Shown here piece after piece: positions 7,382 to 16,095 of a stretch of DNA of 54,881 nucleotides. The notes beneath the pieces were generated by a model that did not search any database, had not been told where the DNA came from, and worked only from the letters and a program-made list of their open reading frames with translations. The DNA lies in the NCBI GenBank assembly GCA_910588635.1, contig CAJUPW010000009.1, positions 32,196 through 87,076 of the forward strand, given 5' to 3'. Both the position numbers and the translations under genes were made by a program. The stretch is from an uncultured Oscillospiraceae bacterium. Lineage in GTDB: Bacteria > Bacillota > Clostridia > Oscillospirales > Oscillospiraceae. How positions within the stretch are numbered: position 1 is the first letter of the stretch; every line of letters begins with the position of its first letter.

Positions 7382-7518
7382 TGCTTGCCCTCCTCTCATT
7401 TTTAGCTGGGTTTCTGGTGTTGTGGCTTCTGATTGAAATTTATATACAAATTCAGCTTTTTCAGTTACTTCGTGATTGCTTGAAGGAGCTGAAAGAGTTA
7501 GAGGACAGCACAGAATAG
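7381..7518 (+). CDS. Single-span membrane peptide, 45 aa
   Basis: The ATG at 7381 shares a base with the stop of the preceding gene (TAATG), and GAGAGGGGG lies just upstream. The product begins MLALLSFLAGFLVLWLLIEI and then has an amphipathic charged tail (LLRDCLKELKELEDSTE). The first ~25 residues form one clear transmembrane helix, and the tail is probably cytoplasmic. The size and shape recall holin-like or small regulatory membrane peptides. No function can be assigned. Confidence 0.65.
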   Translation: MLALLSFLAGFLVLWLLIEIYIQIQLFQLLRDCLKELKELEDSTE

Positions 7519-7555
7519 AAATGCTTATGCTGGGGTTTTGGCTTAGTTGTATGGA

Positions 7556-7587
7556 ATAGTATCAATTTTAGAAAGGTTTGATACTAT
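7556..7587 (+). promoter_or_regulatory. Inverted repeat enclosing the start of the excisionase-like gene
   Basis: ATAGTATCAA (7556-7565) and TTGATACTAT (7578-7587) form a perfect 10-bp inverted repeat. The right arm includes the first bases of the ATG at 7586, and the loop holds the ribosome site AGAAAGG. As RNA it would bury the start codon; as DNA it could be an operator for the HTH protein itself. Confidence 0.5.
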
Positions 7588-7864
7588 GTCTTATACAGGC
7601 TCATTATTTGGGAATCCTAAAAAGTCAGAACCCCAGCTCCAGCAGAAAGATTTTGACAAGCTGGTGACAATTCAAGCTTCTCAACTGCGTGGAGCTTATA
7701 AAACCGACTGTTTAGATGTGAAGCAGTTGCAACAGGTCTTAAATGTAGGAGAGAGCAACGCCTACGATTGGGTCAAGACCTGCCCAGCGGTTAGAATAAT
7801 AGGCCGCCGCAAGGTTGTGCCTGTTGTGTGGGTAGCCTATTATCTGGTTACTGGTACAATGTAA
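7586..7864 (+). CDS. Excisionase-like helix-turn-helix protein
   Basis: A 92-residue protein beginning MSYTGSLFGNPKKSEPQLQQ. Its C-terminal half (LDVKQLQQVLNVGESNAYDW, then IIGRRKVVPVVWVAYYL) fits a winged-helix/excisionase-type DNA-binding fold: the HTH reads the site and a basic wing follows. It ends right at the ribosome site of the integrase gene (TGTAAGGAGG), the usual xis-int arrangement. It would direct excision or repress the integrase promoter. The start at 7586 is preferred to an ATG at 7547 because of AGAAAGG upstream and the typical length. The function is inferred from size, HTH and position. Confidence 0.7.
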   Translation: MSYTGSLFGNPKKSEPQLQQKDFDKLVTIQASQLRGAYKTDCLDVKQLQQVLNVGESNAYDWVKTCPAVRIIGRRKVVPVVWVAYYLVTGTM

Positions 7865-7877
7865 GGAGGTGACGAGC

Positions 7878-9119
7878 ATGAGCAAAAAGGTTCAGTTTAC
7901 ACGCCGGGCCAATGGTGAGGGTTCAGTATATCAAATTAAAGATGGCCGCTTTGGTGCGGCCATCAGTCTGGGAAAGGACGAAAAAGGAAAGCGGCTCCGT
8001 CATGTTGAAACAGGCAAGACGGAGCAAGAAGCCGTCGACAAAATGAAGCGTTGGCTTTCTCAAAACGGATATATGGGAGAGGAAAACGCAATCATCATCA
8101 ATGGCCAATCTACCATTGATGAATTTGTGGAGGAGTTCAAGATCAAGGGCCTATTGGGGTCTGGCATTTCAGACGTGACCCTTGAAAACTACTCCTACGT
8201 CCTGAAATACTTTCAAAGGTATTTTAAGGGCAAGCGTATAGGAATGGTTGATACCGATGAAATCAACCGCTTCTTTGCGTGGATGGTCAATTTTATGGAG
8301 AATGGGAAATACAGATACAGTCAGGTGACCCTTGACCGTACTGTATATGTTGTCAATCGGATGTTTGTCAGAGCTGTTAGAAAAGAGTATCTGTCAACAA
8401 ACCCGATGGATACAGAGGAATTTAAAGCACCTCGGTCAAAAAAGAAAACTGCTAAAATCACAGCTTTGACAGCGGAGGACATGAGCATTTTAAGAAATGC
8501 GCTCATGGAAAATAAAGCAGTTTATCCAGTGATTGCCCTCATGTCCATAACAGGAATGAGGACACAAGAAGCCCTTGGGCTTCAATGGGGTGACATTGAT
8601 TTTGAAAATGCCGCCATTCACATTCAAAGAGCCGTGACTGAAGAAATAGCCTGGGATTCGCACGGCAACAAAATTTCTGCTAAAACCATACTTGGGCCAA
8701 CGAAAAACGGCTCAAGTGAGAGGAAAATAGCAGTGCCGGAGGGGGTGATAAACTTATTGAAACAATGGAGAGAAACGGCACCACTTGTAAGCAAAACACA
8801 GTTTGGAGAAAGTGACCGGGTATTTGGAAACAGCAAAAGTCCTAGCTGGACTTATGCGGGGTTCCGCAGTTCGGTTAATAGAACGCTCAAAAATTCAGAT
8901 TCAGGAGTGGATAGTTTAAGGCTCCATCGGCTACGCCACACAGTGGCAACCATGTTATCAAACGAACCGGATTCCAACGTATTCAATATAATGCAGCTTT
9001 TGGGCCATACTCAAATTAAAACAGCTCAAAAGTACATAGATAATCAGACAAAAGAGAGGGCGGAAAAGAATCGGGAGCTGTTAGGTCGTTTGTCTGCCAA
9101 TGGTGGACTTTGTGGATAG
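7878..9119 (+). CDS. int: Tyrosine-family integrase of the element
   Basis: A 413-residue integrase. The N-terminal ~60 residues form an arm-site-binding AP2-like domain (GEGSVYQIKDGRFGAAISLG), about 75-175 is the core-binding SAM-like domain, and the catalytic domain runs from about 190. The catalytic set is visible: R228 (TGMRTQEAL), H350 and R353 (HRLRHT), H377 (LLGHTQ) and Y386 (AQKYID). It resembles the Tn916/phage integrase group of Firmicutes. It would recombine the element's attP with the 3' end of tRNA-Ala. The ATG at 7878 sits 7 bases after AAGGAGG; a GTG at 7869 lies within that site and is rejected. The gene ends about 145 bases from attR. Confidence 0.95.
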   Translation: MSKKVQFTRRANGEGSVYQIKDGRFGAAISLGKDEKGKRLRHVETGKTEQEAVDKMKRWLSQNGYMGEENAIIINGQSTIDEFVEEFKIKGLLGSGISDVTLENYSYVLKYFQRYFKGKRIGMVDTDEINRFFAWMVNFMENGKYRYSQVTLDRTVYVVNRMFVRAVRKEYLSTNPMDTEEFKAPRSKKKTAKITALTAEDMSILRNALMENKAVYPVIALMSITGMRTQEALGLQWGDIDFENAAIHIQRAVTEEIAWDSHGNKISAKTILGPTKNGSSERKIAVPEGVINLLKQWRETAPLVSKTQFGESDRVFGNSKSPSWTYAGFRSSVNRTLKNSDSGVDSLRLHRLRHTVATMLSNEPDSNVFNIMQLLGHTQIKTAQKYIDNQTKERAEKNRELLGRLSANGGLCG

Positions 9120-9212
9120 GAAAAGGAGGATAGCTCCGAAAATGGCTCCAAAAAGTTAGGATGAAGAAGTTAGAAGTAGTATTATTATATTGAAAAAGTT
9201 GTGAAAAGAAGA

Positions 9213-9250
9213 GAAAAAACTACGAAATTATAAAATTTCGTAGTTTTTTC
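9213..9250. terminator. Bidirectional terminator between int and tRNA-Ala
   Basis: GAAAAAACTACGAAATT pairs with AATTTCGTAGTTTTTTC, a perfect long stem with A and T runs on both sides. It can end the integrase transcript on the plus strand and the restored tRNA-Ala transcript on the minus strand. Confidence 0.9.
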
Positions 9251-9263
9251 TTTCGGTTCCCGA

Positions 9264-9339
<76 letters not shown>

Positions 9340-9602
9340 TACCTCAATTTTAGCACTTGAAAAGTTTTTATTTTCTCTCATTTTACAGAGATTTATATAC
9401 TTATCAGATGAAGTCGTTGGGGCCCCCTGGTCACCCGCCTACCGAGTCACCAGAAAAACTATATGATTCTTGAGATCATTGTATCTCAGAAATTATGTGC
9501 GATTCGGCTTGGTTGCCTTTAGCAACCATACCGCCATCATCGCACGACGTGCGATGATGGCGGCGAAATTCTTGAATTTTGAGGTATTTTGAAATGCATA
9601 TG
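9340..9602. other. Intergenic stretch with two hairpins
   Basis: There is no gene between the tRNA and the recombinase. GGTTGC/GCAACC pair at 9511-9527, and a much stronger palindrome follows at 9531-9563. A CTGGT/ACCAG pair lies near 9429-9455. The upstream part is AT-rich and may hold the tRNA promoter on the minus strand. Confidence 0.5.
9531..9563. repeat. Perfect 15-bp palindrome upstream of the recombinase
   Basis: CCGCCATCATCGCAC, a GAC spacer and the exact reverse complement. No T run follows, so it is not a typical terminator. It lies 100 bases before the XerC-like gene and could be a recombination or regulator site. Confidence 0.7.
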
Positions 9603-9631
9603 TGGACAGGCAGAAACAGAATCTCCATAAT
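9603..9631 (+). promoter_or_regulatory. Likely sigma-A promoter of the recombinase gene
   Basis: TGGACA and CATAAT are separated by 17 bases. The TGGAGG ribosome site and ATG at 9664 follow about 30 bases later. Confidence 0.5.
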
Positions 9632-9663
9632 AAAGAAAGTTTTTAGAAAATGGAGGCTGTGTT

Positions 9664-10572
9664 ATGCGGACACTATCATCACTAATCGCCGGTTATCTTG
9701 AAACGGGCGAGTACGAAAAACAACTGTCGCCAGATACGATAAAGGCTTATCGCATCGATCTACGGCAGTTTGTTGACTTTACAGAAGGTGCGTGGGCTGA
9801 TAAGGATATGTTGAATCAGTACATCAAATATCTCAACCAGCACTTTGCCCCTCGGTCTGTCAAGCGTAAACTAGCGAGCATTCGAGCTTTTTATCACGAG
9901 ATGGAAATTAGTGGAGAGCTAGAGAAGAACCCATTTGACAAACTCCACATCCGTATCCATTCGCCGCAGCAACTTCCACGGATCATCCCCGAGCAAATCG
10001 TGCAGGCCCTTTTGCAAAGTGCCTATGATGCCTATACACAGGGGTGCCGGGAGATCCTTCGGGATATCCTGGTGCTGGAGCTCCTGTTCAGTACGGGACT
10101 TCGCGTATCGGAACTGTGTGCATTGTCACAGGATACTTTTCTGTTAAGCGACAGCGGACTTCGGCTTTTAGTCAAGGGTAAGGGCAGAAAAGAGCGTATC
10201 ATTCAAATTACAACTTCCGAACTGCTCCAGCTTGCGCAGACGTACTGCGATGTGTTTTCTAAGGAGATTCAGGAACAGGGGGCAATTCTGTTCAACCGGC
10301 GGGGACGCCCCCTCTCCCCGCAGTCAGTCAGGCGGATTATTAATAAATATCTGAATCGAATTGGTGCATCCAACCGTATAACACCTCATATGTTTCGCCA
10401 TACGTTTGCAACCTCACTCTTAGAGGCGGGAATGGATATACGGTACATTCAATCCCTGCTGGGCCACAGTTCCATTTCCACGACGCAAATCTACACCCAT
10501 GTGACTGCTCGGCAGCAGACGCTGCTGTTGGCTGAAAAACATCCGAGAGGTAAAATGACATTCTCGCTCTGA
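9664..10572 (+). CDS. XerC/XerD-like tyrosine recombinase
   Basis: The 302-residue protein has the size and two-domain build of XerC/D: a SAM-like core-binding domain (about 5-90) and a catalytic domain. Catalytic residues are R147 (STGLRVSEL), Lys in VKGKGRKER (171-175), H242 and R245 (HMFRHTFAT), H268 (LLGHSS) and Y277 (TQIYTHV). Such enzymes resolve chromosome dimers at dif or drive inversion or mobility of islands. A second recombinase beside a restriction-modification locus, away from any dif context, points to an accessory role such as island movement or site-specific switching. Codon use is less GC-rich than in the following methyltransferase gene. A terminator follows directly. It is not the integrase of the neighbouring tRNA element. 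Confidence 0.9.
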   Translation: MRTLSSLIAGYLETGEYEKQLSPDTIKAYRIDLRQFVDFTEGAWADKDMLNQYIKYLNQHFAPRSVKRKLASIRAFYHEMEISGELEKNPFDKLHIRIHSPQQLPRIIPEQIVQALLQSAYDAYTQGCREILRDILVLELLFSTGLRVSELCALSQDTFLLSDSGLRLLVKGKGRKERIIQITTSELLQLAQTYCDVFSKEIQEQGAILFNRRGRPLSPQSVRRIINKYLNRIGASNRITPHMFRHTFATSLLEAGMDIRYIQSLLGHSSISTTQIYTHVTARQQTLLLAEKHPRGKMTFSL

Positions 10573-10581
10573 TAATTGGCG

Positions 10582-10616
10582 GCGGCCGCCAGACACCCGG
10601 CGGCCGCTGCTTTTTT
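10582..10616 (+). terminator. Intrinsic terminator after the recombinase gene
   Basis: GCGGCCGCC pairs with GGCGGCCGC and is followed by TGCTTTTTT. It separates the recombinase from the restriction-modification operon. Confidence 0.85.
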
Positions 10617-10643
10617 CAACAGATCATCTCCTCAGACAGCACA

Positions 10644-10685
10644 TCGTTTATCCGCATTGACATCTCGTTTATCCGATGGTAAAAT
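10644..10685 (+). promoter_or_regulatory. Promoter with two operator-like repeats for the R-M operon
   Basis: TTGACA (10657-10662) and TAAAAT (10680-10685) are 17 bases apart, close to a consensus sigma-A promoter. An 11-base direct repeat TCGTTTATCCG occurs at 10644-10654, just upstream of the -35, and at 10665-10675, inside the spacer. The repeats start 21 bases apart, about two helical turns. A protein bound to both would touch or block polymerase. The HTH protein encoded 60 bases downstream is the obvious candidate. Confidence 0.7.
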
Positions 10686-10744
10686 ATGCTCAGCCAGATT
10701 GGCGGAGGCTGTTTCCCATACCATCTCCGAAGGAGGATATTTGT

Positions 10745-10933
10745 ATGAACGGCTATATGACTTGCAAAGAGGCCAGCAAAAAGTGGGGCGTCTCAGAGCG
10801 GCAGGTCCAGGCGTATTGCAAAAACGGGACCATTCCTCAGGTTTCGCGCGTTGGGCGGAGCTGGATCATCCCCGAGAACACACCGAAACCAGTCTATAAA
10901 TTTGTCTGCGAATCTGCCGCAGAGAACCCATGA
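10745..10933 (+). CDS. Small HTH protein, candidate controller of the R-M operon
   Basis: A 62-residue protein whose first 50 residues form a MerR/excisionase-type (HTH_17) winged helix: MNGYMTCKEASKKWGVSERQ is the helix-turn-helix and VSRVGRSWIIP the basic wing. AAGGAGG lies just upstream of the ATG at 10745. It is first in the operon, with the methyltransferase gene starting 46 bases later, and its promoter holds two repeated operator-like sites. This layout matches controller (C) proteins of restriction-modification systems, which delay restriction until methylation is complete, although classical C proteins are of the Cro/Xre fold. It could instead be the excisionase of the nearby recombinase. 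Confidence 0.75.
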   Translation: MNGYMTCKEASKKWGVSERQVQAYCKNGTIPQVSRVGRSWIIPENTPKPVYKFVCESAAENP

Positions 10934-10979
10934 CCGCACGACGCATACGGCAATAAATTTTCGCGAGGCTGGTATATAA

Positions 10980-13394
10980 ATGAAACGTAAATTGACCTGT
11001 GTGGACTTGTTCTGCGGCGCCGGAGGTCTCTCTCGGGGATTTCTTGACGCCGGATATGATGTGGTTCTGGGCGTGGACTTCGACGACGCCGCGCTCAAGA
11101 CATTTCAACAAAACCACGGCGATACACATGCCATGAAGCTGGACCTCTACAGCGACGACAGCATCGAACAGATCATACGGTATCTGGAGGATGCCGGGAT
11201 CCAAAGCGTTGACGTGCTGGTGGGGGGGCCCCCGTGTCAGGGATTCTCCTACGCGGGAAAAATGGAGGCCGATGACCGGCGCAATTTTCTGTATCTGGCC
11301 ATGGTGAAGCTGACCAAGCGGCTGAAGCCCAAGGCGGTGCTGATCGAAAACGTCCTTGCCCTGGCAGAGGCCAATGGCGGCGCCGGGGCTCAGCGCATTA
11401 TCGACGATTTTACCGCAATCGGCTATCATATGAAGCGTGAGGTGCTGTTTGCCCCCGATTATGGGGTCCCACAGGTCCGGAAGCGGGTTTTTTTTGTGGG
11501 ACTGTATCACTCCGGACAGGATTTTATTTTCCCCCCCCCTGTTCTGGATGCGGCGGACTACGTCACGGCGGAAGACGCCGTCAGCGACCTGCCCAGCCTG
11601 CAGGACGAGAGCGGAAACATCCTGCGCGGCGACGAAGAGCAGGCGTACATGACGGAGCCTGCTTCGGCGTATCAGCGGGCGATGCGCAAGGATATGTCCG
11701 TTGTGTACAATCACATCGGCTGTATTCCCATTGAGAAAACCCGGAAGATGATCTCCCTTGTGCCGGAGGGCAAAAATTATCTGTCTTTGCCCGATGAATA
11801 CCGCGGAATGTATAAGTATCATGAGGCTCTGACGAGATACCACAGCAAGAAGCCCTCCCTTACCATCAATACGGGCCACCGCTCCCACTTCCACTATAAA
11901 TGGAACCGCATCCCCACCGTGCGGGAGAGCGCCAGGCTTCAAAGCTTTCCTGACGATTTCATCTTTTACGGCAATCAGTCCCAGCAGTTTAAACAGGTCG
12001 GGAACGCCGTCCCGCCCCTTCTCGGCAAGGCGCTGGCGGAGCAGCTCAAGCCGTATCTCGTCAGTACCCGGTACAGGATGATTGATCTGTTTGCCGGCTG
12101 CGGCGGGCTGGAGGACGGGTTCCTGCAGAGCGGGCGGTATGAGGACATCGCGGCGGTGGAGTGGCTGCAGCCCCAGGTGAAAACGCTGACGAACCGCTTA
12201 AAGACCAAATGGAACATATCCGACGCCGACCAGCGGGTGATGTGCTTTGACATTCAGCGGGAGCAGGAGCTTTTTCATGGTTGGTCCGACAGTTCTACCG
12301 TCCCCTCCCCCGAGCTGCTCCCCGGCGGCAAAGAGAGCCGGTATAAGACGGGTCCCTACGGAAAGGGCAGGGGGCTGGACTACTTTGTCAACAAGGCGGG
12401 GGGCATCGACATCATTATCGGCGGCCCCCCCTGTCAGGCCTACTCCATCGCCGGGCGGGTCAGGGACGAGAACGGGATGAGGGACGACTACCGAAACTAC
12501 CTGTTTGAGCACTATCTCAGCGTTGTCAAACGCTACAAGCCCAAGGTCTTTGTATTTGAAAATGTTCCCGGCCTGCTCAGCGCCATGCCGGACGGAACGC
12601 CCATTGCCGCCCTGATCCGCCGCGGCTTCCACCGCGTCGGCTACGAGATCGTGGACGACATCAAAAGGGACGCGAAGATCAATGCCAGCGACTACGGCGT
12701 TGCCCAGCACCGGGAGCGCCTGATTATCCTGGGGATTCGAAAAGACGTCTGCGGCAGCCCGCAGACACTGCTCCAACGCTTCTACCGCGATATTCTGCCT
12801 AAGTATAAGGTCTCGAAGAAGCGGACCGTTGAGGAGGCCATCGGCGACCTGCCCGCCATCTATCCCATTACCGGCGAGAAGGCCTCCCCCCAGCGGATCA
12901 GCTATACCAGGCCGGACTGCAAAACGACCTGGCACCGCGCACGGCGTCACAGCCTGCGCGATGTGGAGATTTACGGGATGCTGGCCGAGGACATTTCATC
13001 CGGCCGGAATGAGTACGCAGACAGCGCGGCCCTCAGCGAGCTGTATGAGAAGCGCGTCGGCGCCAGATCCCCCATCCACCGATACCACGTTCTCAGGAGG
13101 GACGAGCCCGGCACGACGATCATCTCCCACCTGGACCGGGACGGCAACCGGTTTATCCATTACGACCCCAGGCAGAGCCGCGACATCACGCCCAGAGAGG
13201 CCGCCCGGCTCCAGTCCTTCGACGACGACTTTGACTTTATCGGCACACAGACGGACGTCTACATCATGATCGGAAACGCCGTTCCGCCGCTGCTGGCAAA
13301 ATGCGTGGCGCTGGCCGCGGCGGAGCTGCTGGACGAATTGACGGAGAATCAAACGGAGAATCAAAATGACCAACACGACGCTCAGGCTGATTGA
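10980..13394 (+). CDS. Fused double cytosine-C5 DNA methyltransferase
   Basis: The 804-residue protein holds two full m5C methyltransferases in tandem. Module 1 (about 5-357): SAM motif DLFCGAGG (9-16), catalytic Cys86 in GGPPCQGFS, ENV (123-125), QVRKR (165-169) and the final QVGNAVPP motif (339-346). Module 2 (about 366-785): DLFAGCGG (369-376), catalytic Cys485 in GGPPCQAYS, FENV (526-529), QHRER (576-580) and IGNAVPP (764-770). Both keep all catalytic parts but differ in their target recognition regions. In LlaJI and BsuMI two separate m5C enzymes protect the site; here they are one polypeptide, so the two could methylate opposite strands of an asymmetric site. Its 3' end overlaps the McrB-like gene by 29 bases. 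Confidence 0.93.
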   Translation: MKRKLTCVDLFCGAGGLSRGFLDAGYDVVLGVDFDDAALKTFQQNHGDTHAMKLDLYSDDSIEQIIRYLEDAGIQSVDVLVGGPPCQGFSYAGKMEADDRRNFLYLAMVKLTKRLKPKAVLIENVLALAEANGGAGAQRIIDDFTAIGYHMKREVLFAPDYGVPQVRKRVFFVGLYHSGQDFIFPPPVLDAADYVTAEDAVSDLPSLQDESGNILRGDEEQAYMTEPASAYQRAMRKDMSVVYNHIGCIPIEKTRKMISLVPEGKNYLSLPDEYRGMYKYHEALTRYHSKKPSLTINTGHRSHFHYKWNRIPTVRESARLQSFPDDFIFYGNQSQQFKQVGNAVPPLLGKALAEQLKPYLVSTRYRMIDLFAGCGGLEDGFLQSGRYEDIAAVEWLQPQVKTLTNRLKTKWNISDADQRVMCFDIQREQELFHGWSDSSTVPSPELLPGGKESRYKTGPYGKGRGLDYFVNKAGGIDIIIGGPPCQAYSIAGRVRDENGMRDDYRNYLFEHYLSVVKRYKPKVFVFENVPGLLSAMPDGTPIAALIRRGFHRVGYEIVDDIKRDAKINASDYGVAQHRERLIILGIRKDVCGSPQTLLQRFYRDILPKYKVSKKRTVEEAIGDLPAIYPITGEKASPQRISYTRPDCKTTWHRARRHSLRDVEIYGMLAEDISSGRNEYADSAALSELYEKRVGARSPIHRYHVLRRDEPGTTIISHLDRDGNRFIHYDPRQSRDITPREAARLQSFDDDFDFIGTQTDVYIMIGNAVPPLLAKCVALAAAELLDELTENQTENQNDQHDAQAD

Positions 13395-16083
13395 CAGGCT
13401 CAGTCAGCTGGTCGATCAAAACAAATATCTGATCCTCTCCGGCGGGATCGGCGTGGGGAAAACCTATCTCGCCTGCGCTGTAGCGGAGAACTGCGCCCTT
13501 CCGCAGTACAACGCCCAGGGAAGTCCTCCTCCGGGACGCGGCTATGAGGTCGTCTCAGAGATGGTCCCCATCCATCCCTCCTATTCGTATGAGAACTTTG
13601 TCGCCGGCGTAGCGGTCTCCACCCGAAACGGCAAGGCCGTCTTTCGCTGCGAGGATAAAATTTTCCTGTCCATGCTGCATCGGGCAGAGCAGAGCTGGAG
13701 CCGCCGGGACGGCAAAAAGTACTTCCTCATTCTTGACGACATCGGCCGCGGCGAGATTTCCGAGATTCTCGGCGATATGCTGTCTCTCATAGAGCCCCAC
13801 GGAGCGTCCGGGCGGCGCATCCCGCCCAACATGTACATAATCGCGACCAAGAACGATACGGCCCAGCCGGTCCGGCCCTTACACTACGGATTTTTCCGGC
13901 ACTTTTACGAGTACCCGCTGGAAAACGACTACAAGTACATGGTGCAGGACCCGGCTGGGACGTATTCAGACTTCGACATGTCGGCTCAGGCGCTCTATTT
14001 CCGCGCGCGGAGGATCGTGCTGGAGAACCTGCGCGGCGGGTTCTCCGCCTCCCGGCGGGAGCGGCTCAGGTATGTCATCGGACATGGGGTTTTTAAGCAG
14101 ACGGCTCCGACCCTGGCAGTCAAATATCAGGTCATCCCCATGCTGCGGCAGTATGAGAAGGACGGCATCCTGAACCGCACGGCCGAGGCCGGTATCACAG
14201 CGCTGCAGGAGCTGGTGAACAGGGGGTACAGCAAGGACCGCGCACAGGCAGACAGCCTTGTCCTCCGCAAGACGGGCGTGACCGCCGAAGTCTTTGACCG
14301 TGAGGACAAGACCCACCAGCCAATGGTGAATCTGGTGTCCCGAATCAAAGAACAGGGGCTGCTGAGCGACGGCGACATCGCCGAACAGATCATGTTCAAT
14401 CCGCAGGTGGTCGTGCGGCTCAAGGCCAAATTAGACGGCGCTGAGCGCGCGTTTCCTGCCCCGGGCTGTCTCTATGTTCCCCGAGAGGCGCGGGATTTCT
14501 ACACCTACGGAACCACCGCAGACGGCCGCGGAGGGGCCAAACGGCCAAGGTTTTTCTACTCCGGAAACCGGAACGATATGGTCGTATTCCGCGGGCGCGA
14601 ATATGCCGTCGCTTCGGAAATGCAGCCCAAGGAATATACCAGATGGTACGACGCGCTGGACAGCGGGAGCGAGTGGAACGAGCGCTACTCCTCCTCGCCC
14701 AACTCCATCATGTTCCGCATCCTGCGCAGCTACTACAAGACCCTGGAGCGGCGGTATGAGGAGTATCTGGCCCTCTTCCCGGAGGATGAAAACATATCCG
14801 GGCTGAAAGCCTGTGTCCGGCAGGAGTACCGCACCCTGGTCGCTGAAACGCGGCGGCTGCACCCAGAATCGTCGGACGAGGCGGACGTCAACCTCCGGGC
14901 GAACGTGGCCTTCCGCGACATCATTCGGCGGCTCCCCCTCCTCTGGACCAATCGCGGCGAGACCGTTTCAATCGGCGGACAGACCATTACCGTGGAAGGA
15001 GTATACAAGGTGGACAACGTAAACAGATACGAGGAATACGCGCAGGCGATGGAACTGCTGAACATCCATCAGATGATTATGCAGGGGCCTCCGGGCACCT
15101 CAAAGACCTACTCCGCCAAGGAATATTTGAAATATGCGGGCGGGACCTCCGGCGCCATGCTCACAGACGCCCAGTTGGACTCCCTCCAGGTGAAGGACTC
15201 CTCCGGCAATCCGGCTCTCACCCAGTGGGAGGCCGACAACCCCGGTCAGACCCCGCGGATTGTCTGGGATCTGGTTCAGTTTCACCCCTCCTATGGATAC
15301 GAGGACTTTGTGCGCGGAATTGAGGTCAGCACCGTTCAGACTGAAAATGGCGAGGCATCCTTCGTCTCCTATGAAACCGCGGACAAAATTCTGGGAAAGA
15401 TCGCCGCCAAGGCCGCTCTGTCCCGGTATCGGAACACCAAATTTTTCCTGATTATAGACGAGATCAACCGGGCCAATCTGGCCACGGTTTTTGGCGAGCT
15501 GATTTACGGGCTGGAATACCGCAACAAGAACGTGGCCACGCCCTACACGGTGGGCAGCTCGAACAAGGTGCTGCTGCCGGACAATCTGTATATCATCGGC
15601 ACCATGAACACGGCGGACAAGTCCATCGGCGGGATCGACTACGCCATCCGGCGCCGCTTTCTCTTCTTCCCCGTCCTTCCGGACCGGGAGGTGATCCTGG
15701 GGTACAACCTCGGCGGCGGCCTTACGGAGGAAGAGACGGACCGCCAGACGGCCGTAAACAGCAAGGCCGCCGTCCTGTTCGACAAAATCGCGAAGCTGTT
15801 CAGCGACGGCAGCCTCAACGCGGAGTTCTACCGGGACGACGTTCAGATCGGCCATACATACTTCCTTGTCTCCTCTGAGGAGCAGCTCTATCTGAGGTTC
15901 AAGTATCAGATGCTGCCCATTCTCAGGGAATACTATAAGGACGGGCTGTTCCAGTTTGACCTGTCCGGAGACGATCAAGACGGCTGGAACGGCCTGCTTG
16001 GCTGCATCACCGGAGATGTGGAACAGAGCGCCGGGGACGAGGAGCTGTGGGAAATCTTTGATAAACTGATCGAAACCGATTAG
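13366..16083 (+). CDS. mcrB: McrB-like restriction NTPase with two AAA+ modules
   Basis: This 905-residue protein contains two related AAA+ modules. Module 1 has Walker A GGIGVGKT (26-33), Walker B LILDDIGRG (121-129), where Asp replaces the usual catalytic Glu, and a degenerate TKND (161-164) at the McrB signature. Module 2 has Walker A GPPGTSKT (574-581), Walker B FLIIDEINR (694-702), the McrB-type GTMNTADKSI (745-754) and the Arg-rich AIRRRF. Both also share an HPSYxYEdFV block (70-78 and 640-648), so they arose by duplication. The stretch 340-560 between them is not AAA+ and may read DNA. McrB proteins form GTP-driven hexamers that translocate DNA with McrC. The start overlaps the methyltransferase gene, so translation is likely coupled. 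Confidence 0.9.
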   Translation: MTNTTLRLIDRLSQLVDQNKYLILSGGIGVGKTYLACAVAENCALPQYNAQGSPPPGRGYEVVSEMVPIHPSYSYENFVAGVAVSTRNGKAVFRCEDKIFLSMLHRAEQSWSRRDGKKYFLILDDIGRGEISEILGDMLSLIEPHGASGRRIPPNMYIIATKNDTAQPVRPLHYGFFRHFYEYPLENDYKYMVQDPAGTYSDFDMSAQALYFRARRIVLENLRGGFSASRRERLRYVIGHGVFKQTAPTLAVKYQVIPMLRQYEKDGILNRTAEAGITALQELVNRGYSKDRAQADSLVLRKTGVTAEVFDREDKTHQPMVNLVSRIKEQGLLSDGDIAEQIMFNPQVVVRLKAKLDGAERAFPAPGCLYVPREARDFYTYGTTADGRGGAKRPRFFYSGNRNDMVVFRGREYAVASEMQPKEYTRWYDALDSGSEWNERYSSSPNSIMFRILRSYYKTLERRYEEYLALFPEDENISGLKACVRQEYRTLVAETRRLHPESSDEADVNLRANVAFRDIIRRLPLLWTNRGETVSIGGQTITVEGVYKVDNVNRYEEYAQAMELLNIHQMIMQGPPGTSKTYSAKEYLKYAGGTSGAMLTDAQLDSLQVKDSSGNPALTQWEADNPGQTPRIVWDLVQFHPSYGYEDFVRGIEVSTVQTENGEASFVSYETADKILGKIAAKAALSRYRNTKFFLIIDEINRANLATVFGELIYGLEYRNKNVATPYTVGSSNKVLLPDNLYIIGTMNTADKSIGGIDYAIRRRFLFFPVLPDREVILGYNLGGGLTEEETDRQTAVNSKAAVLFDKIAKLFSDGSLNAEFYRDDVQIGHTYFLVSSEEQLYLRFKYQMLPILREYYKDGLFQFDLSGDDQDGWNGLLGCITGDVEQSAGDEELWEIFDKLIETD

Positions 16084-16095
16084 GAGAGGGCCGAC

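Noticed and set aside
1737..9119. Filamentous prophage (inovirus)
   Set aside because: The Rep and integrase would fit, but there is no Zot-like ATPase and no run of small coat proteins.
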